From NCBI GenBank assembly GCA_016763045.1, contig JAESUN010000241.1:1-6578 (forward strand): a stretch of DNA of 6,578 nucleotides. Reading direction: 5' to 3'. The notes beneath the pieces were generated by a model that saw only the letters and a list, made by a program, of their open reading frames with translations, made no database searches and had not been told where the DNA came from. This DNA comes from Opitutaceae bacterium (GTDB lineage Bacteria > Verrucomicrobiota > Verrucomicrobiia > Opitutales > Opitutaceae). The translations under genes and the position numbers were made by a program. Every line of letters begins with the position of its first letter. Within the stretch, counting starts at the first letter, position 1. Positions 5,828 to 6,578 of the stretch are shown here, piece after piece.

Positions 5828-6578
5828 TTACCGACGCATGCCACGGTAGAGTCGACTCTTGAACTGATTCTTCGGAGGCGCTTCTTCCTCGGCGAAAACA
5901 GCGGAATAATGATAGTCAAAGTCGTCTAGCTTAATCCGCTCAACTGTCATCCCTGTATAGCGCTCAATCGCTTTTGCATGATTGATCTCATCTTCCGTCA
6001 GAAGCGTCAGTGCATCCCCCTCCGATTGAGCCCTACCTGTTCGTCCAATCCGGTGAACATAGTCTTCCGGATGCAGAGGAACATCGTAGTTAATCACATG
6101 GGTAATGCCTTCAACATCGAGACCTCGGGCCGCAATATCAGTCGCAACCATGACTCCATATTTGCCTGACTTAAACCCTGACAATGCCTCTGTCCGTTCA
6201 CTTTGAGAGCGATTGCTGTGCATCACAGCGACGGTGTGATCCAAATTCTCCAATCGGCGAGCAATCATATCCGCTCCAACTTTTGTCCGGCAAAAGATCA
6301 AAACACTCTTGTAATCTGTCCGATCCAACAAGCGGATAAAGAGATCAAATTTCTGAGAATGTACTACAGGATAAAAAGCATGGGAGACCGTCTCTGCTGG
6401 AGAGCGCCGATGCCCGATCTCAATAACATGAGGATCCGTAAGCACCCATTCCATCAGCTTTTCGATAGCCGGAGGCAATGTAGCCGAAAAGAACAGTGTT
6501 TGCCGTTTTTCCGGACACTGCTTCACGATGCGCTTCACATCTGGGAGAAATCCCATATCAAGCATCCTATCAACCTCA
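5828..6578 (-). CDS. DEAD-box RNA helicase, RhlE-like, C-terminal part (cut by window edge)
   Basis: An ATP-dependent RNA helicase, of the kind used in ribosome assembly, RNA decay or cold adaptation. The right edge cuts it, leaving about 250 codons from motif II onward. Reading leftward from the edge it gives EVDRMLDMGF, so the motif II box is probably DEVD (its first Asp codon is split by the edge). Next come motif III SAT in FFSATLPP, motif IV SVLIFCRTK, motif V MVATDIAARGLDV and motif VI HRIGRTGRA: a complete RecA-like domain 2. The ending has a short RhlE-like region (ERYTGMTVERI...FDYHYSA) and a small basic tail (KSRLYRGMRR), without a long RG-rich or DbpA-type RNA-binding domain. The ATG at 6565 inside motif II is not the start. 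The HAD phosphatase follows 45 nt downstream. Confidence 0.93.
   Translation of the reverse strand, partial: EVDRMLDMGFLPDVKRIVKQCPEKRQTLFFSATLPPAIEKLMEWVLTDPHVIEIGHRRSPAETVSHAFYPVVHSQKFDLFIRLLDRTDYKSVLIFCRTKVGADMIARRLENLDHTVAVMHSNRSQSERTEALSGFKSGKYGVMVATDIAARGLDVEGITHVINYDVPLHPEDYVHRIGRTGRAQSEGDALTLLTEDEINHAKAIERYTGMTVERIKLDDFDYHYSAVFAEEEAPPKNQFKSRLYRGMRR

Overview
The window reads as ordinary bacterial chromosome: densely packed housekeeping genes, moderate GC by eye, no mobile element, CRISPR array, tRNA or rRNA. My best guess for the source is the Verrucomicrobiota (PVC group). This rests on family resemblance and on the mix of genes with and without Shine-Dalgarno sequences, not on any search. 

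Layout: (1) the left edge carries the start of a leftward reading frame that resembles the N-terminus of a type II secretion F-domain protein (weak call). (2) Two rightward genes follow, a short standalone rpsR (S18) and a Sua5-type threonylcarbamoyl-AMP synthase; together they serve the ribosome and decoding. (3) A leftward pair comes next: hisC (histidinol-phosphate aminotransferase), then, 40 nt downstream, a DUF21/CBS/CorC_HlyC membrane protein. The stop codon of the membrane protein overlaps the Sua5 stop codon in a shared TTAA. (4) A 154-bp divergent spacer separates hisC from a rightward gene for an exported two-part protein: an alpha/beta hydrolase followed by what looks like the C-terminal beta-barrel domain of SAM hydroxide adenosyltransferases (DUF62 / fluorinase superfamily). 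(5) That gene ends in a perfect 9-bp hairpin. Beyond it lies a leftward pair: the C-terminal part of an RhlE-like DEAD-box RNA helicase cut by the right edge, then a YqaB/beta-phosphoglucomutase-like HAD phosphatase.

The genes do not form one pathway. rpsR, sua5 and the helicase share an RNA/translation theme. hisC stands away from any other histidine gene in view. The most unusual item is the hydrolase plus SAM_HAT_C-like fusion, which keeps the adenine-side signature motifs of the fluorinase superfamily but has a serine-hydrolase domain where the usual N-terminal catalytic domain would be.
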